Below are positions 21,797 through 30,362 of a DNA stretch of 64,000 nucleotides, piece by piece; the stretch's first letter is position 1; each line of letters begins with the position of its first letter. Below the pieces are notes generated by a model. That model worked only from the letters and a program-made list of their open reading frames with translations. It did not search any database and was not told where the DNA came from. Source of the stretch: Hydrogenophaga sp. (GTDB lineage Bacteria > Pseudomonadota > Gammaproteobacteria > Burkholderiales > Burkholderiaceae_C); NCBI RefSeq assembly GCF_019264445.1, contig NZ_JAHVAB010000065.1, positions 1 to 64,000 on the forward strand. Reading direction: 5' to 3'. The position numbers and the translations under genes are program-made.

Positions 21797-22326
21797 CAGG
21801 CGGCTCCCTCGGCGGATTCATCGGCCAGGTCGAAGCGCACAACGTCGCGCTGGCTCTGGTCGCCCAGCAGCAGAAACTCCAGCACGAACAGCAGCGTGAC
21901 CAGACCACCGAGCGGCACGGGCACATACGTCAAACCCACGGGCAGCCAGGGCAGCGCGGGGATCGACTGGTGCCAGGTGCCGATGCACAGCGAGGTGCCG
22001 TAATAGACCATGAACACGCTGATCAACATCATGAGCACGTTCACGGCAAACGCCATGGCGCCGCGCACCGCGGGCGGCATGCGCTCGGTGAGCATGGCCA
22101 CGGCAATGTGGGCGCCAGCGCGGTAGGCCGCCGCCGCCCCCAGAAAGGTGAAGATCACCATGAGCAGAATGGAGATGGGCTCGGGCCATTGCGACCCGGT
22201 GCCCAGCACATAGCGCGCAAAGATGCCCCAGGGGATGAAGAGCGACATCAGGAAGATGCACGCGCCCGCCACCCAGATGCAGGCCAGGTAAACGGCGTCG
22301 AGCGCGCGATGGATCGTTTCTGCCAT
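21796..22326 (-). CDS. dctQ: TRAP transporter small permease DctQ
   Basis: Four-helix small subunit of the TRAP importer, 176 residues, with hydrophobic segments near 15-35, 50-70, 90-112 and 130-152. It contains the family-typical FIPWGIFARYVLGTGSQWPEP. It follows dctP by 18 bases and shares one base with dctM. Expected to form a complex with DctM and receive ligand-loaded DctP. Confidence 0.93.
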   Translation of the reverse strand: MAETIHRALDAVYLACIWVAGACIFLMSLFIPWGIFARYVLGTGSQWPEPISILLMVIFTFLGAAAAYRAGAHIAVAMLTERMPPAVRGAMAFAVNVLMMLISVFMVYYGTSLCIGTWHQSIPALPWLPVGLTYVPVPLGGLVTLLFVLEFLLLGDQSQRDVVRFDLADESAEGAA

Positions 22327-22344
22327 GGTGGTCTCGTGAGGCGT

Positions 22345-23322
22345 TTACTTCACCGCTTCGATGCGCTTCATCAGGTCGCCCAGCTGCGCGCCGTACTTGG
22401 CGCGCACCGGTGCGGTGGCGTCAAAGAAGGGCTTCTGGTCCACGTTGATGAATTCCACGCCAGCCGCCTTCAGCTTGGCGCTGTAGTCCTCCACGCTCTT
22501 GTCCCACAGCGCGCGCTGCTCCAGCTGTGCTTCACGGGCCAGCTTCTTCACCAGCGCCTGATCGGCGGGGTTGAGCTTGTCCCAGGTCACCTTGGACATC
22601 ACGAAGATCTCGGGAATGATCAGGTGGTTGGTTTGCGCGTAGTACTTGGCGGGCGTGGTGTAGTGGTTGGCCGTGAAGTAGCTCGGGGGGTTGTTTTCCG
22701 CGCCGTCGATCACGCCGGTTTGCAGCGAGGTGAAGACCTCGCCATAGGCCATCGAGATGCCGTTGCCGCCCATGGCGTTCATGGTGTCCACAAACAGCGG
22801 GTTGCCCATCATGCGGATCTTCTGGCCCTTGAGGTCGGCCGGGCTGCGCACCGGCTTCTTGGTGTAGAGGCTGCGCGAGCCGCCGTCCATCCAGCCCAGC
22901 GCCACCAGGCGCGACGAGCTGTTGGTCACCTTGTTGAGCAGGTCTGCACCCACTTCACCGTCGATCACCTTGCGCATGTGTGCCACGTCGCGGAACACGA
23001 AGGGCATGTTGAACACGTTGACCTCGGGCACGATCGGGCCGATCACACCCAGCGAAATGCGCGCAATCTGGATCGCGCCCAGCTGCGTTTGCTCCACGGC
23101 TTCCTTCTCTTCGCCCAGCACGGCGCCCGGGAACATCTGCACCTTGATGCGCCCGTTGGTGGCCGCCTCCAGCTTCTTGCCCATGCTCTCCACCGCCACC
23201 ACCGTGGGGTAGCCGGCGGGGTGGGTGTCGTGCGCCTTGAGCACGATGTTTTGCGCGTGGGCGCTCAAGGGCAGTAGGCCGGCCATGGCCAGGCTCAGGA
23301 TCAGTCGGCGTTGGGTCTTCAT
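22345..23322 (-). CDS. dctP: TRAP transporter substrate-binding protein DctP
   Basis: Periplasmic receptor of 325 residues with a signal peptide (KTQRRLILSLAMAGLLPLSA, cleavage after AHA) followed by the DctP fold: LKAHDTHPAGYPTVVAVE at the N-terminus, KGQKIRMMGNPLF and EVFTSLQTGVIDGAENN in the ligand-binding region. The frame runs open to 24213, but the ATG at 23322 behind GGAGA is clearly the start. Related TRAP receptors from Polaromonas and Comamonas bind glucuronate or galacturonate, which fits uronate dehydrogenase upstream; this is inference. Confidence 0.93.
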   Translation of the reverse strand: MKTQRRLILSLAMAGLLPLSAHAQNIVLKAHDTHPAGYPTVVAVESMGKKLEAATNGRIKVQMFPGAVLGEEKEAVEQTQLGAIQIARISLGVIGPIVPEVNVFNMPFVFRDVAHMRKVIDGEVGADLLNKVTNSSSRLVALGWMDGGSRSLYTKKPVRSPADLKGQKIRMMGNPLFVDTMNAMGGNGISMAYGEVFTSLQTGVIDGAENNPPSYFTANHYTTPAKYYAQTNHLIIPEIFVMSKVTWDKLNPADQALVKKLAREAQLEQRALWDKSVEDYSAKLKAAGVEFINVDQKPFFDATAPVRAKYGAQLGDLMKRIEAVK

Positions 23323-23369
23323 GGTGTCTCCGTTGGGTTGATGTGTTGAGGTGACAGAGGCCGCCGGCG

Positions 23370-24272
23370 TCAGCGCACGCAGTGCGGTTCGTCCAGGCCC
23401 CTCATGCCTGGACGCAATGCAAAAACACCCCCCGCCAGCGGCTGGTCGGCCAGATCGCCGCCGGGCCGGATGGAGGTGACGAACAAGGTGTCGAGCCCGC
23501 TGCCGCCAAAGGCGCACATGGCCGGCTTCTTCACGGGCACGGCCAGCGAACGGTCCAGGCGGCCGTCGGGTGTGAAGCGGTGCACCAGGCCGGCGTCGTT
23601 CGCGCAGATCCAGTAGCCCCCGTCGGTGTCGATGGCCGCGCCATCGGGGCGCCCGGCCATGGGCTTCATGTCGACGAACACGCGCGGGCTGTGGGGTGTG
23701 CCGGTGTCGGTGTCGTACGCATACGCCCAGATGGTCTGCACGTTCGGGTGCGAGTCCGACAGGTACATGGTTTGGCCGTCGGGGCTGAACGCCATGCCGT
23801 TGGGCGTGATGAAGCCGCCTTGCAAGCTGCGCAGCGCGCCAGCGTCCAGCGCATACAGGCTGCCGGCGGGTGCGGCGAGCGACATGTCCATCACCATCGT
23901 GCCGGCGCGCAGGCGGCCTTGCCGGTCGCAGCGGCCATCGTTGAAGCGCATGCCGCCCTGCGGGTGCTGCACGGAGGCCACGGCTTCGTGGCTCAGGGTG
24001 CCGTCGTCGTGCGGCGTGAGCAGGGCCACGCCGGTTTCCATGGCCGCCACCCAGCGGCCGTGTGGCGTGGCTTCGCTGCCGGCGGCCAGGGCAATGCAGC
24101 CGGTCATTTCGGGTGTGGGCCAGTGCCGCGCCTGGGCGGTGGAGGCGTTCCAGCACCAGAGGGCCTGACCGGGAATGTCGACCCAGAAAAGGCACTGGCG
24201 CTGCGCGTCCCACACGGGGCTTTCGCCCACGCCGTTGCGCGCGTCGATCACGAGTTCGGCCGTGGTGCTCAT
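23370..24272 (-). CDS. SMP-30/gluconolactonase-family lactonase (probable aldarolactonase)
   Basis: Six-bladed beta-propeller metalloenzyme, 300 residues, expected to hydrolyse the aldarolactone made by uronate dehydrogenase to a linear aldarate. Metal ligands of the family are visible: E17 in GESPVWD, the asparagines in GGMRFNDG and ITPNGMAFSPDG, and the aspartate in GRPDGAAIDTDGGYW. The ATG at 24272 lies 5 bases past the udh stop, so the two are one unit. Glucaro/galactarolactonases of other proteobacteria belong to this family; exact lactone preference is not shown here. Confidence 0.88.
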   Translation of the reverse strand: MSTTAELVIDARNGVGESPVWDAQRQCLFWVDIPGQALWCWNASTAQARHWPTPEMTGCIALAAGSEATPHGRWVAAMETGVALLTPHDDGTLSHEAVASVQHPQGGMRFNDGRCDRQGRLRAGTMVMDMSLAAPAGSLYALDAGALRSLQGGFITPNGMAFSPDGQTMYLSDSHPNVQTIWAYAYDTDTGTPHSPRVFVDMKPMAGRPDGAAIDTDGGYWICANDAGLVHRFTPDGRLDRSLAVPVKKPAMCAFGGSGLDTLFVTSIRPGGDLADQPLAGGVFALRPGMRGLDEPHCVR

Positions 24273-24277
24273 GGGGG

Positions 24278-25087
24278 TCAGAAAGGGCCGGCCTTCACGA
24301 AAGCGCCGCCCTGGTAAATGGCGGCCGGGTCGTTCAGGTCGGGTGCGCTGGTGCGGGCGTACACGGCCTCGCGGAACACGTCGGAGCTGTCTTGCGCGAC
24401 AAAGCCGACATGCCGTGCGCGGCTGTTGTCCCACCAGGTCACGGCGTTGTTGGACATGCCGAAGACGATGCTGTGGCCCAGCACCGGTGTGCTCAGGCAG
24501 GCCGTGATGAGGCGGTGCAGGTCGTCAAAGCTCAGCCAGGTGGCGAGCATGCGGCGGTCTTTGGGCTCGGGGAACGACGAGCCAATGCGCACGCAGGCGG
24601 TCTCGATGCCGTGGCGGTCGAAGTACAGGCGCGCCAGGTCTTCGCCAAAGGCCTTGCTCAGGCCGTAGAAGCCGTCGGGCCGGGCAGGGTGGTCGGCGTG
24701 GATCGTCTCGCTCTGCTTGTAGAAGCCGGTGACGTGGTTGGAGCTGGCGAACACGATGCGCTTCACGCCGTGCCGGCGCGCGGCCTCGTAGAGGTGGTAC
24801 GCCCCGACGATGTTGGCCTGCAGGATGGCGGCAAACGGCGCTTCCACCGAGATGCCGCCCATGTGCACGATGGCGTCGCAGCCCTGGACCATGGCGTCCA
24901 CCTGGGCCGCATCGGCCAGGTCGGCCTGCACCACTTCTTCGCCCTGCTGCGCCGCGCCCACCTCGGCCTTGTCGGACAGGCGCAGCACGTCGCAGTTGGC
25001 CTTGAGGCGCTCGCGCAGGGCGGTGCCCAGGCCGCCAGCGGCGCCGGTGAGCAACAAACGGTGATGGGTCTTGAGCGTGGCGGGCAT
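24278..25087 (-). CDS. udh: Uronate dehydrogenase
   Basis: NAD-dependent oxidation of glucuronate/galacturonate at C1 to the aldarolactone, first step of the oxidative hexuronate route. The 269-residue short-chain dehydrogenase has the NAD-binding TGAAGGLG, the family signatures VHMGGISVEAPF and VFASSNHVTGFY, catalytic Y141-x3-K145 in YGLSK, and WWDNSRA. These match characterised Udh enzymes from Pseudomonas and Agrobacterium as I remember them. The ATG at 25087 is preferred to a TTG at 25117, though neither has a clear ribosome-binding site. It is the first gene after the operator/promoter region. Confidence 0.9.
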   Translation of the reverse strand: MPATLKTHHRLLLTGAAGGLGTALRERLKANCDVLRLSDKAEVGAAQQGEEVVQADLADAAQVDAMVQGCDAIVHMGGISVEAPFAAILQANIVGAYHLYEAARRHGVKRIVFASSNHVTGFYKQSETIHADHPARPDGFYGLSKAFGEDLARLYFDRHGIETACVRIGSSFPEPKDRRMLATWLSFDDLHRLITACLSTPVLGHSIVFGMSNNAVTWWDNSRARHVGFVAQDSSDVFREAVYARTSAPDLNDPAAIYQGGAFVKAGPF

Positions 25088-25178
25088 GGCGGGTGGCGGT
25101 GGTGTCTCGGCGGGCAAGGTCGAAGGGCAAGGGGCTTGGACTTTCGCGGGGGCTTTGCTACAGTGCGCCCATCTTGTG

Positions 25179-25220
25179 TTGTCTGTTGTCGGTCATCAGA
25201 CAACTTGGCGAATTGTCTGA
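25179..25220. promoter_or_regulatory. Candidate GntR operator cluster
   Basis: Three copies of one half-site in alternating orientation: TTGTCTG (25179-25185), TCAGACAA (25196-25203) and TTGTCTGA (25213-25220). The last two form a perfect 8-base inverted repeat with a 9-base spacer. The cluster lies in the divergent gap between udh and the GntR gene, as expected for the regulator's own operator. Confidence 0.65.
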
Positions 25221-25240
25221 ACGCGACCATGGCGTGTCAA
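25212..25240 (-). promoter_or_regulatory. Sigma70 promoter for the udh-dctPQM operon
   Basis: On the minus strand a perfect TTGACA (25235-25240) is followed after 17 bases by GACAAT (25212-25217). The -10 box is part of the TTGTCTGA half-site, so a bound repressor would block it. The predicted leader to the udh ATG is about 118 bases. Confidence 0.65.
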
Positions 25241-25250
25241 GGAAAAAACC

Positions 25251-26012
25251 ATGCCCCCCGTGAATACCCTAGGTGATGACACCACGGCCCTGGCGGCCCC
25301 GCCGCCCCGAGCGCGCCGCCCGCGCGGCCTGGTGCCCGAAATCGTCGACACCCTGGCCGCCGACATGCGCGAAGGCCGGCTGCAGACCGGCGACAAGCTG
25401 CCCACCGAATCCGAGCTGGTGGCGCGTTTTGAAGTGAGCCGCACCGTGGTGCGCGAGGCCATTTCCCGGCTGCAGGCGTCGGGGCTGGTGGAAACGCGGC
25501 ACGGCATCGGCACCTTTGTGATGGCACCGCCCGAGCAGAGCAACTTCCGCATTGCGCCCGAAGACTTCGCCACCGTGGCCGACGTGGTGTCGCTGCTGGA
25601 GCTGCGCATCAGCCTGGAGAGCGAGGCCGCCAGCCTGGCCGCGCAGCGCCGGGAAGAGGGCCACCTGCAGAACATGGCGGCGGCGCTGGCCGCGTTCGAG
25701 GCGTCCATCGCCGAGTCGTCCGATGCCGTGCCGTCAGATTTCCAGTTCCACATGGAAGTGGCGCGCGCCACCGGCAACCGCCACTTCGCGGACCTCATGA
25801 CCTACCTGGGCACCATGATCATTCCGCGCACCCGCATCAACACCGCCACCAGCGCACCCGAAGGCCGCCTGGCCTACCGGCGGCGCGTGCACGGCGAGCA
25901 CCAGAAGATCTACCAGGCGATCAGCGCGCGAGACGCCGACGCCGCGCGCCTGGCCATGCGCACCCACCTGGCCAACAGCCGCGAGCGGCTGCGCCGCGCA
26001 CAGCCGAACTGA
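25251..26012 (+). CDS. GntR/FadR-family transcriptional regulator
   Basis: Probable repressor of the divergent hexuronate operon. The 253-residue protein has an N-terminal winged helix (about 28-95; KLPTESELVARFEVSRTVVR and GLVETRHGIGTFV) and a C-terminal FCD ligand domain with metal-binding histidines in FQFHMEVARATGN, HGEHQKIYQAI and RTHLANSRERL. The ATG at 25251 follows an AAGGA site. Hexuronate regulators of this subfamily respond to uronates or pathway intermediates, so induction by a uronate or aldarate is plausible. Its intergenic region holds matching inverted repeats. Confidence 0.9.
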   Translation: MPPVNTLGDDTTALAAPPPRARRPRGLVPEIVDTLAADMREGRLQTGDKLPTESELVARFEVSRTVVREAISRLQASGLVETRHGIGTFVMAPPEQSNFRIAPEDFATVADVVSLLELRISLESEAASLAAQRREEGHLQNMAAALAAFEASIAESSDAVPSDFQFHMEVARATGNRHFADLMTYLGTMIIPRTRINTATSAPEGRLAYRRRVHGEHQKIYQAISARDADAARLAMRTHLANSRERLRRAQPN

Positions 26013-26158
26013 GCCACTGCGGTTCGACACCCGCCCGGTCCACGGGCGCCCGACAGGGGCATTCCCAGCCACTGCCGTGCCACGCTCCACAGCGCTACAG
26101 TGACCCCCTGTCCATGGGCTTCCGGCGGTTCGGCAAGGCATGGGCTCAAGGGGTTGTC

Positions 26159-26743
26159 ATGCTGTGGTTGATCGTCGGTCTGGTGCTGTTTCTGGGCGTG
26201 CACTCGGTGTCCATCGTCTCGCCATTGGGGCGGAATGCGCTGGCGCAGCGCATGGGTGAGAACGCCTACAAGGGTGTGTACACGCTGGTGTCTTTCGCGG
26301 GCCTTGCGCTCATCATCTGGGGCTACGGTCTCGCGCGGCAGGCGCCTGTGCTGCTCTACACGCCACCCACGGGGTTGCGGCATGTGGCGGCTCTGCTCAT
26401 GCTGCCGGTGTTCGTGCTGCTGCTCGCGGCCTACCTGCCTGGGCGCATTCAGCGGGCGGCCAAGCACCCCATGCTGTTGGCCGTGAAGCTGTGGGCGCTC
26501 GCGCACCTGCTGGCCAATGGCACGCTGGCCGATGTGCTGCTGTTCGGGGGCTTCCTGGCCTGGGCGGTGGCTGACCGCATCTCGGTCAAGCGCCGTGGCG
26601 CTGCCGGGCTGCTGCGCACCGCGCCGCAGGTTCAGGGGCGTGCCATCAACGATGCCATCGCCGTCGTGGGCGGGCTTGCGCTGTACGCGGTCACCGTCGT
26701 CTGGCTGCATGCCTGGCTGATCGGTGTAAGACCGATGGGCTGA
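26159..26743 (+). CDS. nnrU: NnrU-family membrane protein
   Basis: Inner-membrane protein of 194 residues with about six hydrophobic segments and the NnrU motifs LFLGVHSVSIVSP, GVYTLVSFAGLALIIWGY and HPMLLAVKLWALAHLLANG. The family was named for a gene near denitrification genes and resembles isoprenoid-linked membrane enzymes; its reaction is unknown. The ATG at 26159 follows an AAGGGG site; an upstream in-frame ATG at 26114 has none. No denitrification gene is nearby. It may be the first gene of the run leading to egtB-egtD-selD. Confidence 0.85.
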   Translation: MLWLIVGLVLFLGVHSVSIVSPLGRNALAQRMGENAYKGVYTLVSFAGLALIIWGYGLARQAPVLLYTPPTGLRHVAALLMLPVFVLLLAAYLPGRIQRAAKHPMLLAVKLWALAHLLANGTLADVLLFGGFLAWAVADRISVKRRGAAGLLRTAPQVQGRAINDAIAVVGGLALYAVTVVWLHAWLIGVRPMG

Positions 26744-26818
26744 AATCGACCCACACAGGGGAACCCTCGGGGGTGCACGCGCACCAACCGGGCTGTTCCA
26801 CTTTTCGACCACCTTGCG

Positions 26819-27952
26819 ATGAACCTGACACGCCCGTCCAACGCCACTTCCCTCACCGTGCTCGCCGTGGCAGGCACGCTGCTTGCCGCAGTGGCGCATG
26901 CGCAAACGCAGAACGTCTCCACCGAACTCGTCGCCCAAGGGCTTCAGAACCCCTGGGGCCTCGCCTTCATTGGCGAGGGCCGCATGTTGGTGACCGAGCG
27001 GCCGGGTCGCATGCGCGTCATCGGGGCCGACGGTCGTGTGGGCGAGCCGCTCAAGGGCGTGCCGGCGGTGGACGCCGTGGGGCAGGGCGGTCTGCTCGAT
27101 GTCGTCACCGACCGCGACTTTGCACGCAACCGAACGCTGCACTTCTGCTACGCCGAACCGGGCATGGGTGGCAACTCCACCGCCATGGCGTCTGCGCGGC
27201 TGTCGGCCGACGCCACCGCGCTGGACAACGTGCAGGTCGTCTTCACGCAAAAGCCCAAGGTGGCGAGCCGGCTGCACTTTGGCTGCCGCATCGTGCAGGC
27301 CGAAGATGGCAGCCTGTTTCTGGCGCTGGGCGACCGCTTCCAGCGCATGGCCGATGCGCAGACGCTGGACAACCACCACGGCAAGGTCGTGCGCGTGCGC
27401 GCGGACGGCAGCGCCCACCCCGACAACCCCTTTGTGGGCCGCGCGGGCGCACTGCCCGAGATCTGGAGCCTGGGCCACCGCAACGTGCAAGGCGCCACGC
27501 TGGGGCCGGACGGGCGTCTCTGGACCATCGAGCACGGCCCGCAAGGTGGCGACGAGCTCAACCGCACCGATGCCGGCAAGAACTACGGCTGGCCCGTCAT
27601 CACCTACGGCGAAAACTACGGCGGTGGCAAGGTGGGCGAAGGCCTTACCCGCAAAGCCGGTCTGGAGCAGCCGCTGCTTCACTGGACGCCTTCCATCGCT
27701 CCCTCGGGCATGGCGTTCGTCAAGAGCGCGCGGTATGGTGCGGACTGGCAGGGCAACCTGCTGGTGGGCTCGCTCAAGTTCCGTTACCTCGCGCGCCTGG
27801 TGATGGACGGCGAGCGCGTGGTGCGTGAAGACAAACTGCTGCCGAACCTGGGCCAACGCATCCGCGACGTGCGCCAGGGCCCCGACGGCTTCATCTACCT
27901 GCTCACCGACGACCGCGACGGCCAGCTGTTGCGACTCAAACCCGGACCCTGA
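26819..27952 (+). CDS. PQQ-type aldose sugar dehydrogenase (YliI/Asd-like)
   Basis: Periplasmic beta-propeller dehydrogenase of the glucose/sorbosone family, 377 residues. It has a signal peptide (cleavage after AVAHA near residue 29), then QGLQNPWGLAFIGEGRMLVTE, the catalytic-histidine region GQGGLLDVVTDRDF and GHRNVQGATLGPDGRLWTIE, HGPQGGDELN and the PQQ-site-like KSARYGADWQGNLLVGSL. Family members oxidise aldoses with PQQ and pass electrons to the respiratory chain; no PQQ synthesis genes are seen here. egtB starts only 4 bases after its stop, so the two are probably co-transcribed, though no metabolic link is obvious. Confidence 0.87.
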   Translation: MNLTRPSNATSLTVLAVAGTLLAAVAHAQTQNVSTELVAQGLQNPWGLAFIGEGRMLVTERPGRMRVIGADGRVGEPLKGVPAVDAVGQGGLLDVVTDRDFARNRTLHFCYAEPGMGGNSTAMASARLSADATALDNVQVVFTQKPKVASRLHFGCRIVQAEDGSLFLALGDRFQRMADAQTLDNHHGKVVRVRADGSAHPDNPFVGRAGALPEIWSLGHRNVQGATLGPDGRLWTIEHGPQGGDELNRTDAGKNYGWPVITYGENYGGGKVGEGLTRKAGLEQPLLHWTPSIAPSGMAFVKSARYGADWQGNLLVGSLKFRYLARLVMDGERVVREDKLLPNLGQRIRDVRQGPDGFIYLLTDDRDGQLLRLKPGP

Positions 27953-27956
27953 CACC

Positions 27957-29282
27957 ATGTACACCACGCCCCGCCCGGTTGCCGCGCCTCACGCGCACCC
28001 CTTGGACAACCGCGCGGGGCTGGCCCGCCACTACGCCGCGGTGCGCGAGCGCAGCCGCGCACTGGCCGCACCGCTGTCGCCCGAGGACAGCCAGGCGCAG
28101 TCCATGCCCGACGCCAGCCCGACCAAATGGCACCTCGCGCACGTCACCTGGTTTTTTGAAACCTTCGTGCTCGAACGCTTCGAGCCCGGCTTCGAGCCCT
28201 TCGACCCGGCGTTTCGCGTGCTGTTCAACAGCTACTACAACGGCGTGGGCGAACAGTTTTCGCGCCCGCAGCGAGGCCTGATCACCCGGCCCGACCTCGC
28301 CACCGTGTGGCACTGGCGCGAGCAGGTGGACGCGCGCATGGCGCACCTGATCGAACACACCGACAGCACCGAAGCGCTGCGCCTGATCGAGCTCGGCCTG
28401 CACCACGAGCAGCAACACCAGGAGCTGCTGCTCACCGATGCCAAGCACCTGCTCTCCATCAACCCGCTGCGCCCGGCCTACCAGCGCCACTGGCCGCTGG
28501 TGTCGGTGGCCCAGGTGGCGCCGAGCTGGGTGGGGCAGCCTGGCGGGCTGGTCGAGGTGGGCCACACGGGCGAGGGTTTCGCGTTCGACAACGAACTGCC
28601 CCGCCACCGCCAGTGGCTGGAGCCGTACGCCCTCATGAACCGGCTCGTCACGCACGGTGAGTGGTGGGCTTTTGTGCAAGACGGTGGCTACCGCGAACCG
28701 CGCTGGTGGCTGGCGGCTGGCTGGGACTGGGTGCGTGCGCAGGGCGTGCGCGCGCCCATGTACTGGCGACTGCCCGAAGATGCCCACGCGCTGCCCACCG
28801 TGTTCACGCTGCACGGCGAAGCCCCGCTGGACCCGCACACGCCAGTGACGCACATCAGCCACTTCGAGGCCGACGCCTTCGCGCGCTGGGCCGCCGCCAC
28901 CCACACCGAGTGGGCCGGCGCGCGCCTGCCCACCGAAGCCGAATGGGAGGCCGCCGCCGCGCGCCTGCCGGTGCAGGGCAATCTGCAGGAAGGCAACGCG
29001 CTGCACCCGCTGCCCGCCCGCCCCTCGGCCGCTGGCGGCCTGTTGCAGATGTACGGCGACGTGTGGGAATGGACCAGCAGCAGCTACAGCGCTTACCCTG
29101 GCTACCAGCCCGCCGAAGGCGCGGTGGGCGAGTACAACGGCAAGTTCATGATCAACCAGACCGTGCTGCGCGGCGGCTCATGTGCCACGCCCGCGTCTCA
29201 CCTGCGCGCCACCTACCGCAACTTCTTCCCGACCGATGCGCGCTGGCAATTCAGTGGCCTGCGCCTGGCGCGCGGCGCGTAG
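27957..29282 (+). CDS. egtB: Ergothioneine biosynthesis sulfoxide synthase EgtB
   Basis: Non-heme iron enzyme joining hercynine and a thiol donor (cysteine or gamma-glutamylcysteine) to a sulfoxide with O2. The 441-residue protein has an N-terminal DinB-like domain with KWHLAHVTWFFETFVL and the iron motif HX3HXE in HHEQQHQE (H150, H154, E156), then a formylglycine-enzyme-like domain ending VLRGGSCATP and YRNFFPTDARWQFSGLRLAR. This C-terminus is that of canonical proteobacterial EgtB. The ATG at 27957 lies 4 bases after the preceding stop. egtD follows after 24 bases. No egtA, egtC or egtE is in the window. Confidence 0.93.
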   Translation: MYTTPRPVAAPHAHPLDNRAGLARHYAAVRERSRALAAPLSPEDSQAQSMPDASPTKWHLAHVTWFFETFVLERFEPGFEPFDPAFRVLFNSYYNGVGEQFSRPQRGLITRPDLATVWHWREQVDARMAHLIEHTDSTEALRLIELGLHHEQQHQELLLTDAKHLLSINPLRPAYQRHWPLVSVAQVAPSWVGQPGGLVEVGHTGEGFAFDNELPRHRQWLEPYALMNRLVTHGEWWAFVQDGGYREPRWWLAAGWDWVRAQGVRAPMYWRLPEDAHALPTVFTLHGEAPLDPHTPVTHISHFEADAFARWAAATHTEWAGARLPTEAEWEAAAARLPVQGNLQEGNALHPLPARPSAAGGLLQMYGDVWEWTSSSYSAYPGYQPAEGAVGEYNGKFMINQTVLRGGSCATPASHLRATYRNFFPTDARWQFSGLRLARGA

Positions 29283-29306
29283 TTCTCACCCGACCCTGGG
29301 CCACCC

Positions 29307-30308
29307 ATGCGATACACCGACCAAGCCCCCCAGTTCGTGCAGTTGCACCACCCCGTGCCCGGCGCTGTGCGCCCCGAGCTCATTGCGGGGCTGCAGGAAA
29401 CGCCCGCGCGCATTGCGCCCAAGTTCCTTTACGACGCGCTGGGCTCCCGCCTCTTCGACGCCATCACCGAACTGCCCGAGTACTACCCCACGCGCACCGA
29501 AGCCGCGCTGTTCACCCAGCACGGTGCCGACATGGCGCGACACATGCCTGCGGGCGCGGTGCTGATCGATCTGGGGGCGGGCAGCTGCGCCAAGGCCGCG
29601 CGCCTGTTCCCGGTGCTGCAGCCGGCCGCTTACGTGCCGGTGGACATTTCGGTGGACTACCTGCGCGACACCCTGCGTGAGCTCCAGCAACGCCACAGCG
29701 AGCTGCCCATGCTCGGTCTGGGCATGGACTTCTCCACCCGCTTCACCCTGGGCGCCGCCGCCACCGAATGGTTGGCCGATCGGGGGCTGGCCGAGCAGCC
29801 CCGCGTGGTCTTCTACCCCGGCTCCAGCATCGGCAACTTTCTGCCCGACGAGGCGCTGGCCCTGCTGTGCCAGGCGCACGCGGTGTGCGAGGCCGGCGGC
29901 AGCGGGGGCGGCCTGCTCATCGGGGTGGACCGCGTCAAGCCGCGCACGGTGCTCGAACCCGCGTACGACGACGCGCTCGGCGTCACCGCCGCGTTCAACC
30001 GCAACCTGCTGCGCCACGTCAACCGCCTGCTCGGTGCCGACTTCGCGCCCGCCGCGTGGCAGCACGTGGGGCTGTACAACGCCGAGGCATCGCGCATCGA
30101 GATGCACCTGCAGGCCAGTGGCACGCAGACCGTGCGCTGGGACGGCGGCGAGCGCACCTTCGCCGACGGCGAGCGGCTGCACACCGAGAACTCGTACAAG
30201 TGGGACCCCGAAGACTTCGAAGCCCTGCTGCGCGAAGCGGGCTTTGGAGCGCCCCGCCACTGGACGGACGCGAACAACTGGTTCAGCGTGTTCTGGGCGC
30301 CGGCGTAG
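29307..30308 (+). CDS. egtD: L-histidine N-alpha-trimethyltransferase EgtD
   Basis: SAM-dependent enzyme that trimethylates histidine to hercynine, the first committed step to ergothioneine. The 333-residue protein shows the family motifs APKFLYDALGSRLFDAITEL and PEYYPTRTE, SAM-binding LIDLGAGSCAKA, VFYPGSSIGNF, and the C-terminal RIEMHLQA and NSYKWDPEDFEALLREAGF. With EgtB it gives the two core ergothioneine genes, 24 bases apart. selD starts 54 bases further on. Function is secure from motif content and context. Confidence 0.95.
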   Translation: MRYTDQAPQFVQLHHPVPGAVRPELIAGLQETPARIAPKFLYDALGSRLFDAITELPEYYPTRTEAALFTQHGADMARHMPAGAVLIDLGAGSCAKAARLFPVLQPAAYVPVDISVDYLRDTLRELQQRHSELPMLGLGMDFSTRFTLGAAATEWLADRGLAEQPRVVFYPGSSIGNFLPDEALALLCQAHAVCEAGGSGGGLLIGVDRVKPRTVLEPAYDDALGVTAAFNRNLLRHVNRLLGADFAPAAWQHVGLYNAEASRIEMHLQASGTQTVRWDGGERTFADGERLHTENSYKWDPEDFEALLREAGFGAPRHWTDANNWFSVFWAPA

Positions 30309-30362
30309 CCCGCACAATGGCGGGCTCCCGCGCCCGCTTTCAGACCCCTTCTGCTCGACACC

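Noticed and set aside
27957-29282. Calling the EgtB homologue SenA (selenoneine synthase)
   Set aside because: The C-terminal signature and overall motif set are those of canonical EgtB, and no SenB-type gene is present. Kept only as a question in the findings.
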